Source of the DNA: an uncultured Granulosicoccus sp.
Lineage (GTDB): Bacteria; Pseudomonadota; Gammaproteobacteria; Granulosicoccales; Granulosicoccaceae
NCBI GenBank assembly: GCA_947499955.1
Contig: CANMQI010000003.1
Span: 186,001 to 250,000, forward strand
DNA: 64,000 nt
Reading direction: 5' to 3'
The notes beneath the pieces are model-generated. The model worked only from the letters and a program-made list of their open reading frames with translations, was not told the origin of the DNA and did no database searches. Both the position numbers and the translations under genes were made by a program. Position 1 is the first letter of the stretch; each line of letters opens with the position of its first letter. Shown piece after piece: positions 35,467-44,249 of the stretch.

Positions 35467-36990
35467 ATGTCTACAACCGTGAATGATACCTCGGCGAAAA
35501 AGCGCACCTCAGGCGAATTGCCCGCCCCTTGCACACGCCGCGTTGCCATCATCGGCGGTGGCGTCATCGGCGGCGGCTGGGCTGCCCGATTTGCCCTGAA
35601 CGGCTGGCATGTCAACGTGTTCGATCCGGCCCCCGACGCCGATCGCCTGGTGGATGAGGTCATGAAAAACGCCCGACGCGCCCTACCGATGCTGTACGAA
35701 CGGGTGCTGCCCGAGGAAGGTTCCATTTGTACGTGCGAAACTCTGGAGTCCGCGCTGCAAGGCGTCGAGTGGGTGCAGGAGAGCGTACCTGAACGGCTTG
35801 AACTGAAACACGAGGTGCGCGATGCCATCGAAGCGCTGGTCCCGACTGACCTGCCGATTGCGTCTTCGACTTCCGGCTTTCGTCCCTCCGAACTCAGCGA
35901 CGGTGCGGCACACCCCGAGCGCATCCTTGTCGCTCATCCGTTCAACCCTGTCTACCTGCTGCCACTGGTCGAGCTGGTGGGTGGTGATGCTGCGACAGTC
36001 GACACGGCGAGAGCCATACTGCAGGGCATTGGCATGTACCCGCTGGTGCTGCGCCGAGAAAACGATGCCCATATAGCCGACCGCCTGCTGGAGGCGGTCT
36101 GGCGCGAATCACTCTGGTTGGTGCGCGACGGCTACGCCAGCACTCAGGAGATTGATGATGCCATCCGCTATGGCTTCGGACTTCGCTGGGCGCAGATGGG
36201 CTTGTTCGAGACTTACCGGATTGCCGGTGGTGAAGGTGGCATGGCGCATTTCGTCGAGCAGTTCGGTCCCTGTCTGGAATGGCCCTGGACCAAGCTGACC
36301 GATGTGCCCGAACTGACCGGTGAATTGATCGAGACGGTGGCCTCGCAATCGGACGCACAGTCAGGACAGCACAGCATTCGCGAACTCGAGCGCTTGCGAG
36401 ATGACAATCTCGTGGCCATCCTGCGTGCTCTGAAAGGCCAGGGAGCGGCCGCCGGTACACTGATCGCCGAGCATGAAATGACACTTCCAGAGCTCAACCC
36501 TGTGCCGCCAGTCGAGAATGCGTCTGACTCTCTCGAGCGGACAAGTGCAGCGTCCAGCGGCAGTTTCATGCTCACGGTGCACCGCTCGATTCCTGTTGAC
36601 TGGACAGACTACAACAATCACATGAACGAGAGCCGCTATGGACAGGTGTTCTCCGATGCCGCCGATGCAGTACTACTGCATGTCGGTTGCGACTCTGATT
36701 ATGTCGCCGGCGGTCTGAGCTGGTTCACGGCTGAAAACAACATCCGCTACCTGGCAGAGACGCGAGCCGCAGAGTCGATCATGGTACAGACACGGGTCGT
36801 TCTGTCCCAGGGCAAGAAACTGCGCCTGTTGCACGACATGCGTCGCGTTGCTGACAATACAACCCTGTCAACCTGTGAACAATTCCTCCTGCATGTCAGT
36901 CTCGATACGCGTCGCTCATGCGCCCCTGATTCATCCATCAGCAAGCGCCTTGACACTCTGTTTCGTGCGCACCAGGGGGTGCCATCATGA
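35467..36990 (+). CDS. L-carnitine dehydrogenase fused to a hotdog thioesterase
   Basis: A 507-residue two-domain protein. Residues about 24-330 form a 3-hydroxyacyl-CoA dehydrogenase-like carnitine 3-dehydrogenase: NAD-binding RRVAIIGGGVIGGGW (glycines from G30) and the catalytic-loop HPFNP with H157. A linker of about 40 residues, rich in Pro/Ser/Glu, leads to a hotdog-fold thioesterase (about 365-507) with VDWTDYNNHMNESRY; D381, N384 and H385 lie in the 4-hydroxybenzoyl-CoA-thioesterase-like site. The first domain would oxidise carnitine to dehydrocarnitine with NAD+; the second would release betaine from the betainyl-CoA made by the BKACE enzyme. Such fusions have been reported elsewhere, as I recall. 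It overlaps the next gene by ATGA (36987-36990). Confidence 0.9.
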   Translation: MSTTVNDTSAKKRTSGELPAPCTRRVAIIGGGVIGGGWAARFALNGWHVNVFDPAPDADRLVDEVMKNARRALPMLYERVLPEEGSICTCETLESALQGVEWVQESVPERLELKHEVRDAIEALVPTDLPIASSTSGFRPSELSDGAAHPERILVAHPFNPVYLLPLVELVGGDAATVDTARAILQGIGMYPLVLRRENDAHIADRLLEAVWRESLWLVRDGYASTQEIDDAIRYGFGLRWAQMGLFETYRIAGGEGGMAHFVEQFGPCLEWPWTKLTDVPELTGELIETVASQSDAQSGQHSIRELERLRDDNLVAILRALKGQGAAAGTLIAEHEMTLPELNPVPPVENASDSLERTSAASSGSFMLTVHRSIPVDWTDYNNHMNESRYGQVFSDAADAVLLHVGCDSDYVAGGLSWFTAENNIRYLAETRAAESIMVQTRVVLSQGKKLRLLHDMRRVADNTTLSTCEQFLLHVSLDTRRSCAPDSSISKRLDTLFRAHQGVPS

Positions 36991-38147
36991 ACTTCGATCT
37001 GAATGATGAACAGGCAATGATCGTCTCCACGGTTCGCGCCTTCGTGGAACAGGAGATCTACCCCTTCGAGACCGAGGTGGAAAAGACCGGAAGCGTCAGA
37101 CCAGAGCTTGCCGAAGCGATCCGCAACAAGACCCTCGAGCTCGGCTTCTACGCCTGCAACTTCCCCGAGTCCGTTGGCGGTGCAGGACTGTCACACGTCG
37201 ACTTTGCCTTGGTCGAGCGTGAACTGGGACGAGGCTCGATGGCGCTGACGCACTTTTTCGGGCGACCGCAGAATATTCTGATGGCCTGTGAAGGTGCGCA
37301 GATCGAGCGCTATCTGTTGCCCGCTGTTCGTGGTGAGAAATCAGATGCACTGGCAATGACCGAACCCGGCGCCGGGTCGGATATACGCTCGATGAGTTGC
37401 AGTGCTCGCCGTCAGGGGGGTGACTGGATACTCAACGGCACCAAACATTTCATTTCCGGTGCCGAGCACGCCGATTTTGTCATTGTGTTCGTGGCCACGG
37501 GCGAAGAGGACACACCTCGCGGGCCCAAGAAGCGAATCACCACCTTCCTCGTTGATCGCCATACACCCGGCTTCGAGATACGTGAGGGCTACCAATCCGT
37601 CAGTCATCATGGCTATGCCAACTCCGTGCTGAATTTCGACAACTGCCGTCTGTCCGACGAGCAAGTCCTTGGTGAGGTCGATGGTGGATTCGCCGTCATG
37701 AACGAGTGGTTGTATGCCACGCGAATCACCGTTGCTGCAATGGCTGTCGGGCGCGCCCGCCGCTGCTTCGATCTGGGTCTGGATTACGCTGCGCAGCGCA
37801 GACAGTTCGGACAGCCTATCGGCCGTTTTCAGGGCGTGGGCTTTCAACTGGCTGACATGATTACCGAAATCGACGCCGCCGATTGGCTGACCCTCGCCGC
37901 TGCCTGGCGGCTGGACCAGGGCCTTCCTGCCAGTCGCGAAATTGCATCTGCCAAGCTCTACGCCTCGGAAATGCTGGGACGTGTCACTGATGCGACGTTG
38001 CAGGTATTCGGTGGCGCTGGCCTGATGGACGACTTGCCCATCGAGCGCTTCTGGCGCGATGCGCGGGTGGAACGCATCTGGGATGGCACGTCGGAGATCC
38101 AGAGACACATCATTTCACGCGAGCTTCTGCGCCCGCTGGGTGCTTGA
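36987..38147 (+). CDS. Acyl-CoA dehydrogenase, probable gamma-butyrobetainyl-CoA/crotonobetainyl-CoA type (CaiA-like)
   Basis: A 386-residue FAD-dependent acyl-CoA dehydrogenase. It begins MNFDLNDEQ as CaiA-type proteins do. Flavin-binding segments are ALAMTEPGAGSDIRSM and GTKHFISGAEHADF; the C-terminal helix bundle has RRQFGQPIGRFQGVGFQLADM. The region that carries the catalytic glutamate in medium-chain enzymes reads RIWDGTSEIQRH, so D366 replaces the Glu. Next to a CaiD-type hydratase it would oxidise gamma-butyrobetainyl-CoA to crotonobetainyl-CoA. No electron-transfer flavoprotein genes are next to it. Start and stop overlap the neighbouring carnitine dehydrogenase gene by 4 bp. The substrate is inferred from context. 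Confidence 0.88.
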   Translation: MNFDLNDEQAMIVSTVRAFVEQEIYPFETEVEKTGSVRPELAEAIRNKTLELGFYACNFPESVGGAGLSHVDFALVERELGRGSMALTHFFGRPQNILMACEGAQIERYLLPAVRGEKSDALAMTEPGAGSDIRSMSCSARRQGGDWILNGTKHFISGAEHADFVIVFVATGEEDTPRGPKKRITTFLVDRHTPGFEIREGYQSVSHHGYANSVLNFDNCRLSDEQVLGEVDGGFAVMNEWLYATRITVAAMAVGRARRCFDLGLDYAAQRRQFGQPIGRFQGVGFQLADMITEIDAADWLTLAAAWRLDQGLPASREIASAKLYASEMLGRVTDATLQVFGGAGLMDDLPIERFWRDARVERIWDGTSEIQRHIISRELLRPLGA

Positions 38148-38157
38148 GAGGGCGCCC

Positions 38158-40212
38158 ATGTCGAATCTGACTCGCCTGCTTCGTCCGCGTTCGATCGCCG
38201 TTCTGGGAGGGCAATGGGCGGAGAATGTCATTGTGCAGCTTGCCCGAATCGGGTTTGCAGGGTCGATACACCCGGTTCACCCGACGCGCAGGAAGATTGG
38301 CGGACTTCTCTGCCTGCCAACGCTTGAGGAGCTACCCGAACCACCCGATGCCACTTTTGTCGGGGTCAACCGGCAGGCAACCATCGACAGCATCAGAACG
38401 CTGTCAGACATGCAGGCAGGGGGCGCGGTCTGCTTCTCCTCCGGCTGGTCTGAGCGCGCCGAGTTTGCCCTGCAGGAACAGCTACTCGACGCTGCGGGCA
38501 CCATGGCCTTGCTGGGGCCTAACTGCTACGGCTTCATCAACTACCTTGACGGCGCACTGCTCTGGCCCGACCAGCACGGCGGCCAGCGGCTCGAACGAGG
38601 TGTCGGCATCGTCTGCCAGTCATCGAATGTCGCCATCAACCTGAGCATGCAGGCACGCGGACTGCCGATTGCGTTCATCGTCTGTCTCGGCAACGCCGCT
38701 CAGGTGAAGCTTGCGGATCTGCTGACCGAACTGCTCGACGACTCACGCATGACGGCGCTGGGAGTCTACATCGAGGGTATCGACGACCCGGTGGCACTGG
38801 CTGCTGTTGCCGAGCGTGCCCGCACGCGGAACATCGGCATCGTCGCGCTGCGCAGTGGACGCACACAGGCAGGCGCCGCCGCAGCTGCCACCCACACCGC
38901 GGCGCTATCGGGTGACAATGTGGCCTCGCAGACATTTCTCGCACAGGCAGGCATTGCTGAAGTGACGACGCTTGATGCACTGGTCGAAACGCTGAAGATC
39001 CTGCATGTGCACGGTCCATTGCACGCGCCACGCCTCTGCGCGGTGACCTGCTCCGGTGGGGAAGCAGCCTTGTTTGCCGATCTGGCAGAGGGCATCCTTG
39101 AACTCCCCGAACCGAGCCCATCGCAATGTGAACGTCTGTCCGTGGAACTGGGCGCGCAGATCACACTGGCCAATCCACTGGATTACCAGACCTTTCTCTG
39201 GGGTGATGTCGCTGCCAGTACCCGCGTCTTCGAGGCCATGCTGCAAGGGTACGATGCCGGCTTGTTCGTGATTGATGTTCCCCGCAGTGATCGTTGCGAC
39301 ACCGCCTCCTTCGAACCAGCCCTGGAGGCCATCGAGGCCGCCTCCACCCACCTGGGCCTTCCCGCCTTCCCGGTCGCCTCCCTGCCCGAGAATTTCGGCG
39401 AATCCCGAGCCGCCTCGCTGATCGAGCGCGGTATCGTGCCCCTGTTCGGACTTGAATGCGCCATTCGCGCGGTAGCAGCGGCGACCACGCCGGCAGGTCT
39501 GCCCGGCTGGCGACCGTTGGCCTGTCCGACACTCACTTATATGGGGGATACGGAGGCTGGCGACCCAGCCCAAGGCCAGGCAGTGCCAGCATTGCGTTTG
39601 CTGGATGAAGCCAGAGCAAAGACCTTGCTCAAGGAATACGGTGTGAGCGTACCGCACTTTGTCACGGCAAGCACTCTCGCTGCACTGCAGGAGTCGTCTC
39701 GCAGCCTGCAAGCGCCGCTGGTTCTGAAAGGCCTGGGATTCCTGCACAAGAGTGAAGTCGGTGCTGTCCGTCTGGGTCTTGCCACTCTCGATGATCAGTC
39801 CGCAATGCCGGGCGCCACGGGCTATCTTGCCGAGGAGATGATCAGCGATGGTATCGCTGAGCTGCTTGTCGGTTTGCGCCGGACACGACCTTATGGGCTG
39901 AGCCTGACGATCGGCTCAGGTGGCACGGCAGCCGAGCTGCTGGCAGACACGGTCACACTGATCGCGCCGGTCACGGCGGTCGAAACGGAATCCGCACTCA
40001 GACGATTGCGCCTGTGGCCATTGCTCGACGGTTATCGAGGTCGAGCCTGTGCCGATGTCAGATCGGCTGTTGACACGGTGATGCAGCTGCAGAAGCTTGC
40101 GATGGATTACCCTGAGCTGGTCGATATTGAAATCAATCCACTGATCCTGCGCGCCCAGGGCGCTGTTGCGGTCGATGCCGTTATTCGAAGGACACAATTA
40201 GATGATCACTGA
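38158..40212 (+). CDS. NDP-forming acyl-CoA synthetase (acetate-CoA ligase family)
   Basis: A 684-residue single-chain acyl-CoA synthetase (ADP-forming). The N-terminal CoA-binding domain starts with LLRPRSIAVLGG and continues through GPNCYGFINY. The succinyl-CoA-ligase-like domain carries the phospho-histidine segment AAATHTAALSGDN with H246. The C-terminal ATP-grasp domain (about 480-684) includes EYGVSVPHFV, PLVLKGLGFLHKSEVGAVRLGL and VDIEINPLIL. It would reversibly join CoA to a carboxylate with ATP cleavage to ADP. In this operon it stands where E. coli uses CaiC ligase and CaiB CoA-transferase, so gamma-butyrobetaine, crotonobetaine or carnitine are the likely acids. The start at 38158 fits the domain boundary. 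It overlaps caiD by 11 bp. Confidence 0.88.
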   Translation: MSNLTRLLRPRSIAVLGGQWAENVIVQLARIGFAGSIHPVHPTRRKIGGLLCLPTLEELPEPPDATFVGVNRQATIDSIRTLSDMQAGGAVCFSSGWSERAEFALQEQLLDAAGTMALLGPNCYGFINYLDGALLWPDQHGGQRLERGVGIVCQSSNVAINLSMQARGLPIAFIVCLGNAAQVKLADLLTELLDDSRMTALGVYIEGIDDPVALAAVAERARTRNIGIVALRSGRTQAGAAAAATHTAALSGDNVASQTFLAQAGIAEVTTLDALVETLKILHVHGPLHAPRLCAVTCSGGEAALFADLAEGILELPEPSPSQCERLSVELGAQITLANPLDYQTFLWGDVAASTRVFEAMLQGYDAGLFVIDVPRSDRCDTASFEPALEAIEAASTHLGLPAFPVASLPENFGESRAASLIERGIVPLFGLECAIRAVAAATTPAGLPGWRPLACPTLTYMGDTEAGDPAQGQAVPALRLLDEARAKTLLKEYGVSVPHFVTASTLAALQESSRSLQAPLVLKGLGFLHKSEVGAVRLGLATLDDQSAMPGATGYLAEEMISDGIAELLVGLRRTRPYGLSLTIGSGGTAAELLADTVTLIAPVTAVETESALRRLRLWPLLDGYRGRACADVRSAVDTVMQLQKLAMDYPELVDIEINPLILRAQGAVAVDAVIRRTQLDDH

Positions 40213-40987
40213 TCCCATTCGCACACGTCGAGAAGGTGGCATTCTCGAAATCACACTCGATCGCCCCAAGGCCAACGCCATAGACCTTGCCACCAGTCGC
40301 ATCATGGGAGAGACGTTTCGGGATTTTCGTGATGATGACACGCTGCGTGTCGCAATACTGCGGGCCGCCGGTGATCGCTTCTTCTGTCCGGGCTGGGACC
40401 TCAAGGCTGCCGCCCAGGGGGATGCCGTCGACGGTGATTACGGCGTGGGAGGCTTCGGTGGTCTGCAGGAGCTACCGCAGGTCAACAAGCCGGTAATCTG
40501 CGCCGTCAACGGTATCTGCTGCGGTGGCGGGTTGGAGCTCGCATTGTCGTGTGACCTGATTGTTGCCGCCGACACCGCAACCTTCGCCCTGCCTGAAATA
40601 CGCTCGGGTACGGTAGCCGATGCCGCCTCGATCAAGCTACCCAAGCGCATCCCCTATCACGTCGCCATGGACCTGCTGCTGACCGGCCGCTGGTTCGATG
40701 CCGAGGAGGCGCTGCGCTGGGGGCTGCTGCGCGAAGTGACGCCGCTGGCAGATCTGGAACAGTGCATATGGGACCTGGCCCGAACCCTTGCCAGTGGCCC
40801 ACCGCTGGTGCAGGCCGCCATCAAGGAAATCGTTCGTGAAGCTGAATCCATGAAGTTTCAGGATGCGATGAACCGGGTTACGCGGCGCCAGTTTGCCACG
40901 GTCGATCGTCTGTACTCATCGGAGGATCAACTCGAAGGCGCACGCGCCTTTGCCCAGAAGCGCGATCCAGAATGGAAGGGACGCTGA
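40202..40987 (+). CDS. caiD: Crotonobetainyl-CoA hydratase (carnitinyl-CoA dehydratase)
   Basis: A 261-residue enoyl-CoA hydratase of CaiD type, the same length as the E. coli enzyme as I remember it. Shared features are GGILEITLDRPKANAIDLATS, FFCPGWDLKAAAQGD, the oxyanion-hole segment VNGICCGGGLELALSCDLIVAA with the conserved Glu, FALPEIRSGTV, and the C-terminal KRDPEWKGR, nearly the same ending as E. coli CaiD. It interconverts crotonobetainyl-CoA and L-carnitinyl-CoA in the cytoplasm. Its ATG lies inside the last codons of the CoA synthetase gene (11-bp overlap), indicating tight translational coupling. It is the last gene of the carnitine operon and converges with the ABC permease gene at 40996, leaving 8 bp between stops. 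Confidence 0.92.
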   Translation: MITDPIRTRREGGILEITLDRPKANAIDLATSRIMGETFRDFRDDDTLRVAILRAAGDRFFCPGWDLKAAAQGDAVDGDYGVGGFGGLQELPQVNKPVICAVNGICCGGGLELALSCDLIVAADTATFALPEIRSGTVADAASIKLPKRIPYHVAMDLLLTGRWFDAEEALRWGLLREVTPLADLEQCIWDLARTLASGPPLVQAAIKEIVREAESMKFQDAMNRVTRRQFATVDRLYSSEDQLEGARAFAQKRDPEWKGR

Positions 40988-40995
40988 GCGCAGCG

Positions 40996-42240
40996 CTATT
41001 GCGTATTCAATGCATCCACCGGCTTCATCTTCGCGGCTCTGCGGGCGGGAAGGTAACCGGACAGCACCCCCACCAGAATCGACATCACGAGGGCACCGAC
41101 GATACTGACCAGTGAGGGCATCACGGGAAAACCGGTAACCACGGCCAATGCGACACTGGCCAGGCCCCCGATCAACAGGCCCAGTACACCACCGGTGATG
41201 CTGATCAGTCCGGCTTCGAGCAGAAACTGCAACAGGATATCGCGCTCGGTCGCACCAATGGCCTTGCGCACACCGATCTCGCGGGTGCGCTCAAGCACCG
41301 AAGTGCCCATCATGTTCATGATGCCCATGCCGCCAACCAACAGCGAGATGGATGCCGCCACAATGCCGATGACAGCCACCCCACCCAGAATTCTGTTGGT
41401 GGTGACGATATAGCTTGCCATGGTCTCCGAGTTGTACTTGAATCCATCCGGATGACGTTGCACAAGGCGTTGCTTGACACGTTCTGCCACGGCTGCCGCT
41501 TCATCGAATCGATCGACCTCCAGTTGCAGATTGCCGATGTCCTTGCTACCCGTCATGGCCTGCAGCGTCGTATAGGGAATGATGACACGATCATTCGCAT
41601 TCTGACCGCCTGCCGACCCGATACTGGATAGAAAGTCCCGGCTCTTTTCACCCAGAACGCCAATGACCATGAATCGGCGTCCGTTGATTCGCACACTCTG
41701 GCCCGCCGCTTCCTGGCTGGCGTCCAGCACGCGTTCCACAATCGTGGGGGCCAGCAATGCAACCGGCCGGCGCTCCTCGATATCCAGCGAGGTGAACAGC
41801 CGCCCGCTGGACAGCTTGTCGTTGACGATGGCCGGGTAGTCACGGCCCACACCCAACACCTGCGCATCACTGCTGCGTCGAGCCTGACTGGCCTGCCAAC
41901 GACCGGGCGGATAGACGATCGGTGTCATGTGCCTTACACCCAGCTCCCGATTCTGCTGTTGCAGACTGAGAAAGTCCCGCGTGACAATCCCGCTGCCGGT
42001 ACGCTGTGTGCGGCCATGATTCTCACTGTGTCGATCCCGGTACACCCACACAGAATTGAGACCGAAGGTCGCGAGCTCTGAATAGATGACATGATTGCCA
42101 CCCTTGCTGATGGTACTGACGGCCATCACCGCGGCAATGCCGATGGTGATGCCCAGCACACTCAAGGCTGTGCGCAGCTTGTGGTCGAACAAGGCGTCCA
42201 TGGCCTGACGCAGGCTGTCCAGAAACCGATTCATGAACAT
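40996..42240 (-). CDS. MacB-type ABC permease (FtsX/DUF214 family)
   Basis: A 414-residue mechanotransmission-type permease: TM1 at about 20-42 (HKLRTALSVLGITIGIAAVMAVSTI), a periplasmic domain (about 50-270), and three C-terminal helices. Diagnostic parts are the ISLLVGGMGIMNMMGTSVLERTREIGVRKAIGA loop and the final LPARRAAKMKPVDALNTQ. With the ATPase 5 bp upstream and the adaptor at 43027-44106, it makes a MacAB-like system that pushes substrates (peptides, macrolides, lipoproteins) from the periplasm to an outer-membrane channel. Unlike E. coli MacB, ATPase and permease are separate proteins. ATG codons 1 and 3 are both possible starts. No TolC gene is adjacent. Confidence 0.92.
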   Translation of the reverse strand: MFMNRFLDSLRQAMDALFDHKLRTALSVLGITIGIAAVMAVSTISKGGNHVIYSELATFGLNSVWVYRDRHSENHGRTQRTGSGIVTRDFLSLQQQNRELGVRHMTPIVYPPGRWQASQARRSSDAQVLGVGRDYPAIVNDKLSSGRLFTSLDIEERRPVALLAPTIVERVLDASQEAAGQSVRINGRRFMVIGVLGEKSRDFLSSIGSAGGQNANDRVIIPYTTLQAMTGSKDIGNLQLEVDRFDEAAAVAERVKQRLVQRHPDGFKYNSETMASYIVTTNRILGGVAVIGIVAASISLLVGGMGIMNMMGTSVLERTREIGVRKAIGATERDILLQFLLEAGLISITGGVLGLLIGGLASVALAVVTGFPVMPSLVSIVGALVMSILVGVLSGYLPARRAAKMKPVDALNTQ

Positions 42241-42245
42241 CCCCT

Positions 42246-42971
42246 CTACTCTATCCAGGCCGCGCCGTCCGCACTACCTACCGGTACAGGAATGCGATCG
42301 GTTTTTCTGTCATCCACGATTCGCCCGTCCTTCAGACGTACGGTACGAGCGGCGAAGTCGGCAATCTCCTGTTCATGGGTCACCATGACGATGGTCTTGC
42401 CCTGCGCATGCAATTGCCTGAAGAGCTCCATGATTTCAAGCCCGGTTTCGCTATCCAGGCTACCGGTAGGCTCATCGGCAATGATCACATCCGGTTCATT
42501 GACCAGTGCTCGTGCAATGGCTACACGCTGCTGCTGACCACCGGAGAGTTCTACCGGCCGATGCGATACACGCTCACTCAGGCCAACACTGTTCAGCTTT
42601 GCCATCGCTCTGTCACGTCGCTCCAGTCGGCTCACGCCGGCATAGATCAACGGTAGCTCGACATTGCGCAGTGCACTGAACTGCGCAATCAGGTTGAAAT
42701 TCTGAAAGACAAAGCCGATGCTCTGCCGCCGTAATTCTGCAAGCCCGTCACTATCGAGACTACTGACCAATTGCTCGGCGAAGCGATATTCACCACTACC
42801 GATTACATCCAGGCAGGCAATCAGGTTCAACAACGTGCTCTTGCCCGACCCCGACGGCCCCATGATGGCGACAAATTCACCGGCATCGATGTGGAGGTCA
42901 ATGCCATGCAGAACATCCACCGACACCGCGCCGGTTCTGTACGATTTGCAGACACCGGACAGGCTGATCAT
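42246..42971 (-). CDS. MacB/LolD-type ABC ATPase
   Basis: A 241-residue ATPase of the MacB/LolD/FtsE branch. Walker A GPSGSGKS is at 38-45, then the LSGGQQQR signature, Walker B VIIADEPTGSLD and the VTHEQE switch histidine. The DEPTGSLDSETG sequence is typical of exporter-type MacB ATPases. It is encoded 5 bp before the permease gene and 55 bp after the adaptor gene on the same strand, so the three form one operon in the order adaptor, ATPase, permease. Hydrolysis would drive the permease's periplasmic stroke rather than direct membrane transport, as in MacB. Confidence 0.94.
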   Translation of the reverse strand: MISLSGVCKSYRTGAVSVDVLHGIDLHIDAGEFVAIMGPSGSGKSTLLNLIACLDVIGSGEYRFAEQLVSSLDSDGLAELRRQSIGFVFQNFNLIAQFSALRNVELPLIYAGVSRLERRDRAMAKLNSVGLSERVSHRPVELSGGQQQRVAIARALVNEPDVIIADEPTGSLDSETGLEIMELFRQLHAQGKTIVMVTHEQEIADFAARTVRLKDGRIVDDRKTDRIPVPVGSADGAAWIE

Positions 42972-43026
42972 GGCGCCTGTCGCTGCGAGCGACTCAGGGA
43001 ATGCGAGATACGGCTGCGCGCGATCC

Positions 43027-44106
43027 TCATGGCTGCAGTCTCACCGTTTGCCCCTCTTCCAGAGTCTGACCATCGGGGATGATGAGCTGATCACCCTCGG
43101 CAAGACCATTGAGGACTTCGGCCTCATTGAGACTACTCAGACCCAGTTCGATGTTGCGTTGCCTGGCCTTGCCCTCATCCAGGACAAAGGCCGTGAACTC
43201 GCCAGAGGGTTGCTCGGTCAACACCTGAAACGGCACCAGCAGCGCATCATCAACAGACTGCAATGACAGATCCACGTCCACTTCCTGCCCCAGCAACAGA
43301 TCGGGGGCGGCATCACCGGGAGGAAAACGCACCGCCACGATATGCCCATCCGACTCATCCTCGACCACGGTCGGTGCGATCCAGCTGACCTCACTCTCCC
43401 AGCGGGTGTCCGAGTCGGCCTCCAGCGACAACTCGACTGATTGACCCACACTCAGTTTTGGCCAGTCAGTGGCACTCACGGGGGCCTCTATCACTATTCC
43501 CTCGGTTGCCACGACGGTAAACAGGGGTTGACCCGCTTCGAGCCACTGACCGGTTTCCGCGCTCTGCTGAATCACCGTTCCGTCATAGGGAGACTTGATC
43601 AGGGCATTGTCATATCGCAACTGATTGAGCGTCAGCGTGGCCAGAGCAGCCTGCAAGGACGCCTCTGCGGCCAGCTTCTTGTCAAGACTGTCGTCCTGCG
43701 CCTGCTCGGAAGCGTCGCCGACACCGAACAGCCGCTTGGTGCGCTCGAAGTTTCGGGTCGCAGCATCCACGGCCTGCTGCTGCAGTACCACCTCGGCACT
43801 GGCCTTGTCGAGCAAGGCCCGCGCCTGCCTCGAGTCCAGCTCGGCCAGAACGGTTCCGGCCTTGACAACATCGCCTTCACGCGCGCGGATGGCCATGATC
43901 TCGCCATCCAGCAGCGCCGTCAGCGTGACAGTACGGTCATTGATCACCTTGCCGGTCAATTGCAGCCGTGAATCGATGCGACCACGCTCTACCGGCACGG
44001 TCTCCACGACTCGAACCGATTCGCCCGCCTGCCACCAGTAGGCGCTGGATCCGACAAGCATGATCAGCCCGCCGGCCATGTATTTCCACACGATTACTTC
44101 CCTCAC
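43027..44106 (-). CDS. HlyD/MacA-type periplasmic adaptor
   Basis: A 359-residue membrane-fusion protein anchored by one N-terminal helix (YMAGGLIMLVGSSAYWW, about 9-25). The lipoyl halves are LTALLDGEIMAIRAREGDVVKAGTVLAELD and ALIKSPYDGTVIQQSAETGQWLEAGQPLFTVV. A coiled-coil hairpin (about 95-165) and a beta-barrel region follow. It joins the MacB-like ATPase/permease pair encoded downstream to an outer-membrane channel; the TolC protein at 15510-16865 is a possible partner elsewhere in the genome. First gene of the operon. Another start a few codons downstream (MAGG) is possible but would leave a very short n-region. Confidence 0.92.
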   Translation of the reverse strand: MREVIVWKYMAGGLIMLVGSSAYWWQAGESVRVVETVPVERGRIDSRLQLTGKVINDRTVTLTALLDGEIMAIRAREGDVVKAGTVLAELDSRQARALLDKASAEVVLQQQAVDAATRNFERTKRLFGVGDASEQAQDDSLDKKLAAEASLQAALATLTLNQLRYDNALIKSPYDGTVIQQSAETGQWLEAGQPLFTVVATEGIVIEAPVSATDWPKLSVGQSVELSLEADSDTRWESEVSWIAPTVVEDESDGHIVAVRFPPGDAAPDLLLGQEVDVDLSLQSVDDALLVPFQVLTEQPSGEFTAFVLDEGKARQRNIELGLSSLNEAEVLNGLAEGDQLIIPDGQTLEEGQTVRLQP

Positions 44107-44249
44107 TTGTGAGTTTGACTGGATCCGGTGCTGCTGCGGACTGACTCCACGGACAGGTTCTGGCGCAGAACCGACTGCGCCAGGCGCTCACGAGCGATAA
44201 GGCAAGACGGCCGGATTATCCACACCGGTGATTCTAGACGAACTCGTAT

